Shown piece by piece: positions 42,586 through 54,100 of a stretch of 64,000 nucleotides of DNA (within the stretch, counting starts at the first letter, position 1; every line of letters starts with the position of its first letter). The notes under the pieces were generated by a model that saw only the letters and a list, made by a program, of their open reading frames with translations, ran no database searches and was not told the origin of the DNA. The stretch comes from Leptobrachium leishanense. Lineage: Eukaryota; Chordata; Amphibia; Anura; Megophryidae. Location: assembly GCA_009667805.1 (NCBI GenBank), contig CM019064.1, positions 111,574,328-111,638,327 of the forward strand, read 5' to 3'. Position numbers and translations under genes: made by a program.

Positions 42586-42767
42586 CAGGGTTATTCAGAG
42601 AGAGGTGAAAACCAGGAGAATGACTGGAAAAGTGAAAATTCTAGGTCAAAATAGCCAAGCCAGAAAAATTCTTCCATTTATCTCACTTTCCAAATCAGCT
42701 ATTTTGACCTAGAATTTTCACTTCTCCAGTCATTCTCCTGGTTTTCAACTCTCTTTGAATAACCCTG
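42586..42767. mobile_element. Palindromic 182-bp MITE, copy 2
   Basis: CAGGGTTATTCAGAGAGAGG and CTCTCTTTGAATAACCCTG are the ends, flanked by TAT on both sides. Nearly the whole element is self-complementary (CAGGAGAATGACTGG / CCAGTCATTCTCCTG; TAGGTCAAAATAGC / GCTATTTTGACCTA). It is the best preserved of three copies and has the same length as the one at 16821-17002. Confidence 0.8.
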
Positions 42768-42851
42768 TATATCATGTTTGTCACTTGAGAGAGTGAAAAT
42801 GATAAAATGTTGATTGTAAATTCTAGATAGTGGTAATATTACAGTCTACAA

Positions 42852-42992
42852 CAGGGGTCAGCAACTTTGGCCCTCCAGATAGTTTGGAACTACATCTCCC
42901 ATGAGTTTCCACCAACATAATGAGTGGCTGAGCATCATGGAAGAATTAGTTCCAAAATATATGGAGGGCCAATGTTGCCTTTCACAGGTCTG
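42852..42992. mobile_element. Short hAT-like MITE (CAGGGGTCAGCAAC)
   Basis: The left end CAGGGGTCAGCAACTTTGGC faces the right end with GGAGGGCCAATGTTGCC and a degraded CAGGTCTG terminus. CAGGGG-type ends and GGCCCTCC inner blocks are common in hAT MITEs. The TSD could not be confirmed. Confidence 0.55.
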
Positions 42993-44094
42993 CAAAGAAT
43001 TCTTCGGTTTGAAAAGTAGACATGTAGCACATTCATTTAATGACTTATACTTTAAGTATGAAATTAGAATGCCTTAGAAGGATTTATGTAGCAAATTTAA
43101 GTATATTAGAAGTTATATAGAAGTTGAGTCATCTTCTTGTAGCAATAGCTATTTAAAGAACTTTTAACGGGCTGATGAAGCTCAATTACTATCAATGTGT
43201 TATTAGCTCCCTTTGGCAGTCAATGTACTCATTAACAAAGTCACAGTATAAGAGTGCAGTAATAAAGTTCTCAACTTGTAATTCATTTTCATGTATTATT
43301 CAATATAAAATCGAGAGAGGCAAAATGTGGTGCAATAGATATAGAAATATAAAAATATATATGAGTCGCTAAGGGGGTGTCTGGTGGTCCCAAACACTTT
43401 TGACGCTATTAAAAATATTTTGAATGTAAGAATATACATATATAAAAGGTATGTCAAGAAAATAACTATACAAAAGTATCCGATTTGATATGCTGAAAAG
43501 ACGCGCTATATTCATGTTATTACACAGAATCCTTTTAATAATGTTCTGTTTTTTTTTAGAAGAATATAAAAAACATTAATATATTCAAGTAGACAGGACT
43601 CTTTCCTTTTTTAAAAAAATATTCACCGCAGAAAGACAAGAGATAGTAATAAGTTAAAACTGGGTTGCACATGGCTTGTAATAAACGAACTTCTGAAATT
43701 GTAAATGTTTTTGTCAGATAAGAACAATTGGTCTTTTTATGCTTGAGAATGCATTTTATGCAAATTACCATCCTCTCTTCCAGCTATCTATCAAATTGCT
43801 TTCGGGCAGACCTTGGCAGCTTGTTGCGTTGCATAAAAATGGCTTCCGATGTTTTAGGAAATGCTATCCTCTGAAATTTAATAAATTAAACCACTAATAT
43901 TTGATATTTAGATCACACAACCGATATACCAATTATATACTTTATTTAAAAAAAAGCACAGGAGTGTGCCACACTATTTCCAAATGTGGGAAGCCCAAGG
44001 AAAGCCAGCGGGGAGGCCAACATTGATGGATTGTTTTTGGTTTTTGTTTCAGCAGTTTCATCTGACTAAAAAAGACTTAACTCCTTCACTACCT
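42993..44094. other. Unassigned AT-rich interval
   Basis: No feature could be supported. A frame at 43556-43771 on the minus strand is AT-driven and shows no motif. Confidence 0.4.
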
Positions 44095-45106
44095 TGATTG
44101 TGTATATGTTACGGTTAAAAGTCCGAAGTACGGTTAATCTTAAAATTATCTGGCTAATCCTGACATTACCCAAAACTGCCAGGTAAAGCTGCAAAAAAAA
44201 TGAAAAATTCGAACTTTACCCGGGTCATTTTAGGACTAACCAACTGCCCTTGGGTAACAGTCTGGAAGAGCTGAAAAATTCGCACTTTCATCAAGATCTG
44301 CAGACTATCCTGTTTGGTTAAAACCAAATTTTGTTATCATTCAGATTAAAGTGTGAAGCTTTACCCAGGTAATCTGAGGACTATCCACAGCTTCACTTGG
44401 GTAATCTGAAGAGCATCTAACCCCACTTGGGTAAAAGTGAATTTTGCTATTATCTATGTATATTATCAATGAAAATGGCAAAAGACAAACATTAAAATGT
44501 ATTGAGGATATAATGAATATACAGAGTAACAGGATATGTTTCTTCTATGAATGTGAAAGAGTTACATGATCTTTATTATGTGTCATATGTGCTTATATAT
44601 CATTTATAAAACATAATAACCATCAGGTTACTCTTTATATAATATCTTTATCTTCATAAATTAATTTTCAGACGGTTATTTAGTGTGGTTTGTGACTGGA
44701 TACAATCTGGTTAAAAAAAAATTGTTATGAGTCAGATAACAGTTTGCAGCTTTATCTGGGTAATCCTCAGGATTCAGTCAACTGTAACCTGCTGAAAACC
44801 CAAGAAAACCAGAATACCCAGAGGCGTTTGGATACTTTGCAGTTTACCCGGATGAAGGCCAATGTTTCATTGCACATCTCACTTTATCCAACAACACTAG
44901 GGTAACGTGCGTTTTACCTGGGTAAAACACAGCAGAAAACCAGAGTACCCAGAGGCCTTTGGATACTCCACAGTTTATCTAGATAAAGTCCGAAATCTCA
45001 TTTCGCTTCGGACTTTTGCAAATGATGCCTGGGTAATGTCAGGATTACCCAGGTAATCCTAAAATTATCCTCACTTCGGACTTTAACCGTAACATATACA
45101 CAATCA
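44095..45106. mobile_element. TIR element made of GGTAATCC-type palindromes (1012 bp)
   Basis: The outer 34 bp (TGATTGTGTATATGTTACGG and onward to GTCCGAAGT) are repeated in inverse orientation at the right end with one base missing. Weaker matching continues to about 80 bp (CTAATCCTGACATTACCC / GGGTAATGTCAGGATTAC). The interior repeats short inverted words (TTACCCGGGTCAT, TTACCCAGGTAATC, GGGTAATCTGAGGACTATCC) with AAAATTCG and GCTTTACC. No coding frame or confident TSD. The superfamily is unknown. Confidence 0.7.
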
Positions 45107-45539
45107 GGAGTAGCAGACACAGCAGCCCAAGATCGTGATAACACGATATGGAGCTATGATGTATCCCTGCAAATGAAACTCTTTTGCTGCAAACTACATT
45201 TGTTTTCCTTTGGACTCCGGAAGGTGCACCATGGGCATTATGCCAGAGGTGCTAACACTGTTTAAAACCAGCTGCAGAATGTCTCTAAAAGATTTTCCCC
45301 AGCTTAACATGCATGAAGCCCTGAGCTGCAGTAACTCCAATTGGCCAGCAGGTTCCCGACAGTGTCTTTTTTGGAAAATCATTTGCTAGTGAAGAGGTTA
45401 AAGATGGCCACTTCACTGGTATAGTGCAAACAGTTGCCCCAAACGACCCTGTTTCCTTACACCATTTACATATATATGCCCATACGCAGGGATGATGTTA
45501 TATATGGGGCACTATTAGCTAGTGAACACTAATATTAGC
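45107..45539. other. Unassigned interval
   Basis: No repeat termini or coding features were identified. A 62-codon frame on the minus strand (45194-45382) has no recognisable family features. Confidence 0.4.
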
Positions 45540-45850
45540 ATCTCTACATGTAAGCGTTATCGTAAGGATAAGTGACTTTAATACATGCCCACATATTACC
45601 TTCCTGACGCTAACCCCGTAAGAAATCACTTAGCGCATTGGTTTCTGCGCTAGCTTCCGTTAGCTTACTGTACTTTGTGCATCCTATACTTAACACGGGG
45701 AGCACAATCTTTAATTAGCGTTTTGATAAGAAAGGTTTTACAAAGTCCTGGTGCTAATTACCGCTGGGATATGAAAGGCAAAATTTTAGCTAGTCCTAAA
45801 AGTTGGTGCTAAATGATTCCGCATTTGCAAAATCAGTTAGCAACCCTAAA
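45540..45850 (+). repeat. Dispersed repeat copy (unknown class)
   Basis: The segment shares GGATAAGTG, CCTGACGCTA, AGCTTACTGTACTTTG and GCATCCTATAC in the same order with the minus strand of 33004-33195. No termini can be fixed. Both copies are imperfect, so the family is old. Confidence 0.5.
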
Positions 45851-45939
45851 CCCCTTCCCCAATAAATCTGATACTCCCCTCCATCTCGCGGCCAGAACGG
45901 TGGCCCGATAAGCTGCTTCTTGTCGCTGGAAGCAGAATG

Positions 45940-46736
45940 AGACTGGGAACAAATTTTGGCGAACTGTGAGCAAGTATGGTCCCTGTTCGAAGGCAGTGAA
46001 ATCTCCGTAGAGAAGTAATGGTTAATCTATTCAGAGAACACCGAACAGCAGTGAAAAGTTGCCGAAATGCCCTGCTGTTTTGTGGTTTTTCAATCAGCAG
46101 ATTTATTCAGGCAAACCCCATAGGTTTCAATGTTAAAAATATTTCAGTTTTTATGCAATATCTAATAAACCGCTTATTCTTTTAAGCTGCAGTAAAAAAG
46201 TCTCTTCATTTATTGATTTTTTTTTAATCTTTTAGGCATTTTATTTGATTTTTTCTGCAATTGTTTTCCCTTTTTAATAGTGTTTTTTCCATTTTTCTTT
46301 TACAGACCCTTTTGTTATCATTCATAGGACCTTCTAAGTAAATTCCAGACATTTTCGTTCAGTAGTTTCTTTACAAACAGCGCTTTAATTTTGACACTTT
46401 CAATAGTGTTTTTTTTACCCCGTTCGTCAGCTTGTCGGCTTTTTCTGGCGGCTGGTCTGCACTGTGTTCAGCGGCTCGGTGGCTTTTTAGGGATGTGTTC
46501 GGCGTTTTTTTTGTGGCGGTTCAAGTGACCAGATACTATCAGATGCATTTTTCTGCAGTTTTCGGTGGGTTTTTGGCAGTTTTGCAGCGTTTTTGCAGGT
46601 CTGTTCCCTGCACTCAGGGGACCCTGTGGTGAATGCTGAATTCACTGCAGGGTGGGGCAGTCTGATTCCCTGAAGTGCAGGGAATGGGAGAGCACCGAAA
46701 TGTCAGCGCCATTTCTGTGCTCTCTGAATAACCCCC
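45940..46736. mobile_element. TA-flanked MITE family GGGGTTATTC, copy 2 (left end lost)
   Basis: The right end CTCTCTGAATAACCCCC is followed by TA. The interior has ATTCAGAGAACACCGAACAGCAG, CCCATAGGTTTCAATGTT, the G/C-rich GGCGG words and GGACCCTGTGGTGAATGC as in the other copies. The left TIR is missing; the start is approximate. Confidence 0.7.
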
Positions 46737-46907
46737 TATGTTTCATCTTTATAAACCCTGCCTGCCTATAAAAACTTAATATATTGCTTTAGCTCTATCC
46801 ATAATTGATATTATAAACTACACACTGTTGTTTCCGTATTTCTAGCAAAAAATCTCAGACACAATGATATTTTCAAAACTTTTCATCTTTAAATGTTTGA
46901 AGAGTAG

Positions 46908-47084
46908 CAGGTCTATTCACTAAAAGGTGAAAGTCAGGAGAATTGGCAGAAGTGACAAATCCAGATCAAAATAGCCAAACCAGAAAAATTCTCCCATTTA
47001 TCTCATTCCAAATTGGAAATTTGGCTAGATTGTTCTATTCTCCTCCAAATTCTCCTGAGTTTTGCCTTTTAGTGAATAGACCTG
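46908..47084. mobile_element. Palindromic MITE, copy 3 (177 bp)
   Basis: CAGGTCTATTCACTAAAAGG and CTTTTAGTGAATAGACCTG form the ends, followed by TA on the right. The interior (CAGGAGAATTGG / CAAATTCTCCTG) matches the copies at 16821 and 42586. Confidence 0.75.
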
Positions 47085-47157
47085 TATGTGATTGTTCTTG
47101 AAAAGTTCTAATTTATAAATGACTGTAAATGTCACATTTCTAACCTGTACTTAGCGC

Positions 47158-47944
47158 CAGTGGCGAAAGTACCAGGGTCGCAGCGGTCGCAGTTGCAACC
47201 GGGCCCTGGCATTCCGCCACTGGAGGGGGGCCCAGCGCCGCCCGCCAGATTCCGTCAATCAACGCCGGAATCTGGGAGCCGCGCGCTGGCCATCCCTCTC
47301 CCTGCGAGCGGCTGCTGACATGCAGCTTGGCCGCTCACGTGGGATAGGAACCACCTGACCAGCGCACGAGATCCTCTCGCAAGACCTCTGCGCTGATCAG
47401 GTGGTTTCAGGCGAGCGGCCAAGACGCATGCTTCCAGCGGCCGCTCGCCTCAGAGAAGAACGGAACCCCCGCGGAGCCTGCCCTGGGGCCAGCAGAGGTG
47501 AGAGCTGGGGGGCCAGCAGAGGTGAGAGCTGGGGGGCCGTATATACCCATGAGAGCTGGGGGCCCTATATACCCATGAGAGCTGGGGGACCTATATACCC
47601 ATGAGAGCTGGGGGACCTATATACCCATGAGAGCTGGGGGACCTATATACCCATGAGAGCTGGGGGGCAATATATACCAATGAGAGCTGGGGGCCATATA
47701 TACCCATGAGAGCTGGGGGCCATATTTACACCCATGTGAGCAGGGGGGCAATATATATCCATGTGTGCTGGGGCAATATATATCCATGTGAGCTGGGGGC
47801 AATATATATCCATGTGAGCTGGGGGCAATACTATCTTTGTTTTATTTTGCAGTGAAAAATAAGTAAAAATATAGATCTTTTTTTGGGGGGGGGCCCTTCA
47901 TGGATTCTTGCACCGGGGCCCTCAGGTTCCTACTTACGCCACTG
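47158..47944 (+). mobile_element. hAT-like non-autonomous element with minisatellite (787 bp)
   Basis: The element starts CAGTGGCG and ends CGCCACTG. A perfect 8-bp duplication CTTAGCGC (47150-47157; 47945-47952) flanks it, as expected for hAT. Inside, the left part is GC-rich (GCGAGCGGC words in both orientations), then a minisatellite (about 47500-47830), then GGGCCC and CACCGGGGCCCTCAGG near the right end. No transposase. The element at 2317-3152 is a relative. Confidence 0.85.
47500..47830 (+). repeat. 26-bp minisatellite in the hAT-like element
   Basis: About 13 units of roughly 25-27 bp carry GAGAGCTGGGGG or GTGAGCTGGGGG and TATATACCCATG or TATATATCCATG. The unit drifts along the array: ACCCATGAGAG on the left, ATCCATGTGAG on the right. 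The right-hand type is closest to the reverse complement of the array at 2317-2545. Confidence 0.9.
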
Positions 47945-47952
47945 CTTAGCGC

Positions 47953-48536
47953 CTGCATTCGTATCGCGAATGTCAACTTAAGAGACGTTGGAATGTGGAA
48001 GAGTGTAAATTCTATAAAGTTTAATAGAAAGCTTTAAACAAATACTGATAAACTTTTGAGCTTATAAAAGCTGTACCAAACCAAGTGGAAAATATTATTT
48101 TTGAAAAGCTACAAATAACAAAATGACATGCACAGCAATACAGGTGCGAAAACACTAGTCTCCCACATAGCACATTTTTTTCACATCTCTCAAACTGTGT
48201 ATGTCTAACGGTTTATCTCTTTTAAATTTAGATTCTTTTTATCGAGGAGAACTATGAGATTTTGAATGGTAACCCTTTCACTACTGCATCATTTTAACAA
48301 TAACATAGCATTTTTAGCAGCATGATTATCTCGAAAAACAAATATACGAAGGCAAACCGTGTGTACGCACTAGGGGTTGATATTCTGCATTTTTCCCATT
48401 ATCTTTACCGACCTGCAACATTGCCGATATTACAGATAAGCAGGGATTTTTTCTGTCAGTATTCAGTACTTGCATGTACTGGCAGGTCAGACAATCCTCT
48501 GTTAAGTTGCGGAAGACATCTCTTCTCCAGCCCATT
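47953..48536. other. Unassigned interval
   Basis: Nothing identifiable apart from a short AT-rich stretch; it joins a truncated MITE at 48537. Confidence 0.4.
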
Positions 48537-48786
48537 TTTGCGTGTTCGGCGTGGTTTTTGTGGCGGCTTCTGTGGGTTTTCGATGAGTGTTCGGTGAGTA
48601 TTCGGCGGTTTGCGGTGAGTGTTCATTGGGTTTCGGCGAGTTTTCCCTGCACTATGGGGGGCCCTGCGGTCCTTGCTGAATACACCGCAGGGTCGGCGAA
48701 CTAGAATCGCCGAATCGCCCCGAAGTGCGGGGAATGAAAGGGCACCGAACGTGCGGCGACATTTCGAATCTCTCTGAATAACCCCC
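48537..48786. mobile_element. TA-flanked MITE family GGGGTTATTC, copy 3 (truncated)
   Basis: Only the right part is present: GTTCGGTGAGTATTCGGCGG words, GGGCCCTGCGGT, CGAATCGCCCCGAAG and the end CTCTCTGAATAACCCCC. The left half is missing, and the border to the preceding sequence is abrupt. Confidence 0.7.
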
Positions 48787-49569
48787 TTAGTTTTTGTTTG
48801 ACTAAGAAATCCTCCAGAATGCCGAAGTAAACACTAGAACGTGTTAAATGCATATTAAATATCTTATTCTAAATTATACGTTATTAATGGACTACCTTTA
48901 GTTATGTAATATATTACCTTGAATATATACACTCTACGTCTTCTGCCAGATCTCTTATAAATTCTCCAGTAGACTAATTGCCATCCAACTTGTCTAGTTT
49001 ATTAATTTCTTCTAATACTGTATTTATTTAGCTTTGAGCATGTTTGTTTTAATATTGTTTTTGTATGACAAGGCATGTAATTGTTAGGGGGGGTGTTTTG
49101 TGTAGACTATTAGTCATGCAGAAGAAACTTGAAAGCTTTGTCATCAACAGCTTCTATTCTGAGCTGACGTAGTCAGTAATAAAGGAACCGCTATAGTTAA
49201 ATATTGGTGCTAATCGACAATCCTTACAGGCTTCCGTTACGACCAAGCTCTGTATTAGTGACTCTTGTGGCAACAGCAGGGAGCCACTCTTTGATCCAGC
49301 AGTGTCACCTACCCATAGCACTCCAAGGAGGCGAGCATGACCCTGCACAAGACGTAAAAGTGAGGTAGCGCCAGGGTTTCAGAAGGTCAGAGGCTAATCT
49401 TTGTTCCCAGCGTTTTGCATGCAGCCAGATAAGGCAGCCACCCTCTGCATAAAGTATAGGAAATATTTAGCTAATTATATATAATATATATAATTTTTTT
49501 TACATATGTCTTCTTTGCTTACATCAAATCTAAAATCTGTGAATGTGACAGTACCCAACCCAAACATTT
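48787..49569. other. Unassigned interval
   Basis: AT-rich sequence without recognised repeats or coding potential. Confidence 0.4.
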
Positions 49570-49860
49570 CATACCCTAGACAAGGGAACTCAATCTCTGG
49601 CCAACAAAATGCTTCTGACCTAAACCTACCATGGTTCTCTGGCCATTTAGTGCATTCAAAGAATTCTGGGATATGCAGGCAATAAACATCTGGGGAGCCA
49701 CAGTTTGAGATCCCTGCGCTTGAGATCCCCCCCCCCCGATATTTCTGAACTACCACACCTATGTTTCTCTGGCCACCTAATAAATGCCAAGAATTCTTGG
49801 AATTGTAGACCACCAAAATCTGGGGGGCTGGAGTTAGATATCCTTGCTCTAGAGATTCAT
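49570..49860. mobile_element. Degenerate hAT-like MITE pair
   Basis: AAGGGAACTCAATCTCTGGCC on the left faces GAGATCCCTGCGCTTGAG in the middle and GGGGGGCTGGAGTTAGATATCC at the right. Inner words ATTCTGGGATATGCAG and ATTCTTGGAATTGTAG repeat. This resembles two CAGGGATGTCC-type MITEs joined or nested, strongly decayed. Confidence 0.4.
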
Positions 49861-49900
49861 GCAAACTATCACCTGCTCATCCATTGATTATAAGTTACCA

Positions 49901-50624
49901 CAGGGGTTATTCATAGCGCACCGAATTGAACACAAAATTGCACCAAACGGCGAATTTCCCCGTACGGTGCAATTTCGTGGCCATTCAGCTATTCAGAAAG
50001 CTGGCAATTCGCAAAAATATTGGAGAATTGCCAGCGAAATATGTTGATCTCCAACGGCAGTGAAGCAATGGTTAATCTGTTCAGAAAACACCGAACAGCA
50101 CCGATATGTCAGTGAAATTCCCAACCATTTAGTCTTTTCATTTGCAGCAAAAAGCCTCTTTATTTTTTATTTTATTAGGATTTTATATGCATTTTTGGGG
50201 ATTTTTTCATCAAAAAATTTTTTTAAGATTATTTTAAAATGGTGGACTTTTTTCCAGTAACAGACCTTTTTATTATTATTCATAGGACCTTTTATATTAT
50301 TCACAAGCATTTTCATGTAGTGTTGCTTTTTTTTTTTTTTTTACAGCTGTTCGACGGCTTCTTCCGGCGGCTGGTCAGCGGTCTGTTTGGCAGATCATCG
50401 GATACATTCAGTGTTTTTTCGGCGTGATTCCGTGGTTTTTCAGATAGATTTGGCGGTTCTGCAGTGGTTTTTAGATTTGTTCAGTGGGTTGATTCGCCAT
50501 ACTTCGGGGACCCTGCGGTGAATGCTGAATTCACCGCAGGGCTGGTGAATTTGCCTCGTGAAGTGCGGCGAATAGAAGAGCACCGAAATGTCAGTGATAT
50601 TTTGGTACTCTCTGAATAACCCTG
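49901..50624. mobile_element. TA-flanked MITE family GGGGTTATTC, copy 4 (724 bp)
   Basis: The ends CAGGGGTTATTC and GAATAACCCTG are inverted repeats, with TA after the right end. The interior has CCGAATTGAACAC, TTCAGAAAACACCGAACAGC, an AT-rich block and GGACCCTGCGGTGAATGC / CACCGCAGGG. Confidence 0.78.
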
Positions 50625-50709
50625 TAAGCCTGCTTTTTCCTAGGATCTCACATGAACATAGGAGAGAATAAACAATGATAGTATAATACCATAGGTAACA
50701 ATTGATGTA

Positions 50710-51932
50710 TTAACCCCTTAATGACCCCTGAGGTACCCTGTACGTCCTGTCCTCGGGTCTCCCTACGTCAGCGGCGCCAAATCCCCCTCCCGCCCGATAC
50801 TCACCTCCCTCGTCGGATCCCACGGCGATCTGGCAGGGAGGAAGCCTGCCCATGTGATTTACATGGGCAGGCGAGGCTGATGACGTCGCCACGCTGCGTG
50901 GTGACGTCATCAGAAGGTGCCCCCATGTGTTTCAATGGAGGGGAGGGGGGGCTCCTTCGGAGCCCTCTATCTCCCCAACCATTGAAGCTAGGGAGATGCC
51001 GTTTACACCGCTGGAGAGGGGAGAGCATCCCCTTTCCAGCGGTGTATGGCATTAACAGTTTCGCCGCCGGATCGCTTTTTGGCGCCAATTGGCGCCAAAA
51101 CGCGATTCAAACCTGGAGGGGGGCTGACATCTTGGATGTCAGCCAAGCCTCCAGGTCCCCCCCCACCCACTGACAACCTCACCATATGTGTGAGGATGTC
51201 AGTGGGCCAGTTAACCCTCTAGCTGCCATGTAGAGATAAGGGGATCCTAAGGATCCCTTTATCTCCCGATCCATGGCAGCTGGATGGTCATATTTGCCAT
51301 CATTTAAAAGGCCTGATTATGGCCTTTTAAATGATACCAAACATGACCAGGTTTGGTTTTCAAAAAAAATAAAAAAATAAATTAAATAATAAAAAAAAAT
51401 AATAAAAAAATTAAATTAAATAAAAAAAAAAAAAATTTTTAAAAGTTTTTTTTGTCTGGGGGGAGTTTAATTAAATAGGACCTAGGCTGTCATCTAAAAA
51501 TAATTAGCACAAAATGGTCAGAATGAGCGCAGCGCACATAGGTGAACTGTCTCAGCAGTGAAGGGGTTAAAAAGCAAACGCATGTTAAAATTGGGTATTT
51601 CTAGTCTCGGGACAAAATTTTGAACCTATTTAGCCGGGGTCTTTTTGGGTGGTTGTAGATTTTGGGGATTAAATTACGAAAAAGTTTTTTTTTACCATTT
51701 TTTTCCTCATATTTCATTTTTTTTTTTATAGTAAATTATTCGATATGATGGAAATAATGGTATTTCTAGAAAGTCCATTTAATGGCGGGAAAAAGGGTGT
51801 ATAATATGTGTGGGTCGAATAAACGAGTAAGAGGAAAAATTGTCCTAAACACTAACAGCGCAGAAACGTAAAAACAGCAGCGGTCACTAAAAGACGGATT
51901 TGTGTAAAACCGCCCGGTCACTAAGGGGTTAA
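50710..51932. mobile_element. TTAA-family element (1223 bp) with an internal second terminus
   Basis: TTAACCCCTTAATGACC at the left and CGGTCACTAAGGGGTTAA at the right are inverted repeats ending in TTAA (50710-50713; 51929-51932). Hairpins follow each other as in the other members: GGCAGGCGAGG, GACGTCGCCACGC / GTGGTGACGTC, CTGACATCTTGGATGTCAG, CCTTTATCTCCC, TGCCATCATTTAAAAGGCC. An additional terminus of the other subtype (CAGCAGTGAAGGGGTTAA) sits at 51553-51570, so the right part may be a fusion of two members. Confidence 0.72.
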
Positions 51933-53889
51933 TACAAGTAATCTCCCACTCACAAATCTGGAGCCTTATCACTGGCTCTAAGTGGGTCCAGGCATGTGGG
52001 TAATTTGTCTTCCAACTTCTCAGGTGACCCCCACCTTATTTGAGCTGTTTTAACCAGGATCATGTAGTGGAAGACAAAAAAGAGAAGAGCACTCCTTGCG
52101 CAGATCTGTGAGAACTATAACATAATCAGTTTGGGATTTCGTACTCACATTTCTTCTCCAGAATAAGCGCCCATGGGTTTTTTTGATGTCAGGAAACCCA
52201 GAGGAAAACCACTTAGTATCCAGAAAGATGGCACAGCTACAACAGGAGCAGGAAAAGCATTGTTTGTGCCGATTCAGGTCATATATTTTATATTCTGTGT
52301 GTATTGGTGTAGGGGAAACCACTATATCCTGTTATTGGCTATCTGGGGTGACGTGGTGGTGGATACATATTGTGTGGCGCTACACCATCCTTTGTCTACA
52401 CTGCTTTTTGCTTTGTTTTAACTATTTTGTACCTATTTTATCTTGTTCTCACCATTTATGTCCTGTGGTTTTATTTCTAGCTCTGAAATTACATACTATT
52501 TTTCGATACCTTCGGTCATTACATATTTATTGAGCTGACTGTTTTATTATCCATAATATTTGCAACTTTCAAATTAAAAAATGTTAATAAATTGTGTCTT
52601 AAAACAGGAACTCAAAGTACATTACAAATACAAAAATAATCAATTGACTGTAATGTTAAATATAAAGGATTGTTCCTCGGGTTTTTTTGGGGGGGGGGTT
52701 TTGAGAAAGGATTTTACCAGGAAAGATACATTGAGATTTCTCTCGTTTTCAAGACAGATACTTGAGTATACCGCTAGATTTTGGTGACAAAAATTTACCT
52801 TAAAATTTAAGGGGTCGCAATATATTTGAGACATCTGCATAGCGTGTAAAAAAAACCTTGCCTTACTCTGGTATCCAAGTCTCCCGGAAGTTCCATTAGT
52901 CTCATTGAAGTGAATGAGGGCTCCCTGATGCTTGCAAACACTTCAGGAGCTCCCAAATTCGGGAGAAGTGGGATCCGTCACGACCAGAGGGTACGCTTGG
53001 ATTAAGCCAATTATTCACCTCGCACGCCTCCGCCAGCCATATAATCGCTAGTAAAGATGGGTGACCGGCGGCTTCATACTTAGTAACAACTGCAATCATT
53101 CTAGAGTAGGGCACCCTGGCCTGAGGGGGAGCCTGACTGTGTTAAGAGAACCTGGAAGGATTTAAATTGTTTACCGGCACAGAAAAATTTTGCTCCTCGC
53201 GTTATATTCAAGTCTTGAGTATTCTCTCATTTCCATAATAAATCTCTATCCTATCCATCACGTTATATTCGGGTCGCGCTATACTCGAGTATCTACTGTA
53301 TGTCCTGGGTGATGTTTTCTCTGCTCAGCAAGTACCAACATGTTAAACAATAGATATAGACATTGTTCCTAGTAGAAGATAGTTTAGAATTACATTACCA
53401 ACATTTTATATTCTACACTGCCCCATTAAATACGCCAGGAAAAAAATCTGATCGAAAATTGCCAAATGTATGACTCAGAAACAGTAAAACTATAAAATAT
53501 CTTCATTGGTCTCTGCCCAAATGTGCTGCTTCCTGTTTTCGTATTATGTAATGCCTGAAAAATGATATGTGTCCCCAAGCTTTTACCACAGCAACCTTAA
53601 CTGCCAGACACTTTTACAAAATAGATTTTATGATATAGTATGAAATTTTTGCAGTGTTTTAGTGTTTGACTGTGATCTAAAAGTGCTCCATACCATGAGT
53701 CATTACAGCATTAAATTGAATTTGATTTAGTCTAGAAATATAGCAGATGCTTGATTCCAGGTTGGATCATTTTCAAGATAACTTACTATAATTTACAATT
53801 GAAGCTTATACAATTTATTATAATGCGCACATAATTTTTTAAATGTAGATAATTCATGTTATTAAAAAAATAATTAAATATATATAATG
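51933..53889. other. Unassigned interval
   Basis: Two places resemble repeats: 52290-52400 (ATTGTGTGGCGCTACACC, similar in style to PLE borders) and 53200-53300 (GTTATATTCGGGTCGCGCTATACTCGAG). Neither has TSDs or an identifiable frame. The rest is AT-rich. Confidence 0.4.
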
Positions 53890-54100
53890 TAGAATGGATA
53901 AATCGTGTTAATCCAGATGTCAAAATCACCAGAGTATAGCAGTGCATAGTGATACCTTCTTTATTGGATTAACGTTAGATTTAAAAGACAAGCTTTTGAG
54001 AGTATACAGTAACTCTCTTCTTCAGGTCTGGAAGCTATACTGAGCAAAATCATAGAATTGAATAAAAAAGAGCCAAGCAGAAGGAGGGGGGGGGGTTAGG
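53890..54100 (-). mobile_element. PLE-like fragment with decayed hammerhead
   Basis: On the minus strand the sequence reads CTGAAGA, AGAGAG, a loop, CTCTC, AAAAGCTTGTC, then AATCCAATAAAGAAGGTATC. The arrangement (CTGANGA, stem, GAAA-like, terminal repeat) is that of a Penelope-like hammerhead, but the invariant G before AAA is A. The span is approximate. Confidence 0.45.
53985..54030 (-). ncRNA. Decayed hammerhead motif
   Basis: CTGAAGA (54019-54025, minus strand) and a 5-bp stem II GAGAG/CTCTC are intact, but GAAA reads AAAA. Loss of that G should abolish cleavage. The following GCTTGTC and stem III differ from the ACGCGT type at 16214 and 27096, so it derives from another family. Confidence 0.45.
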
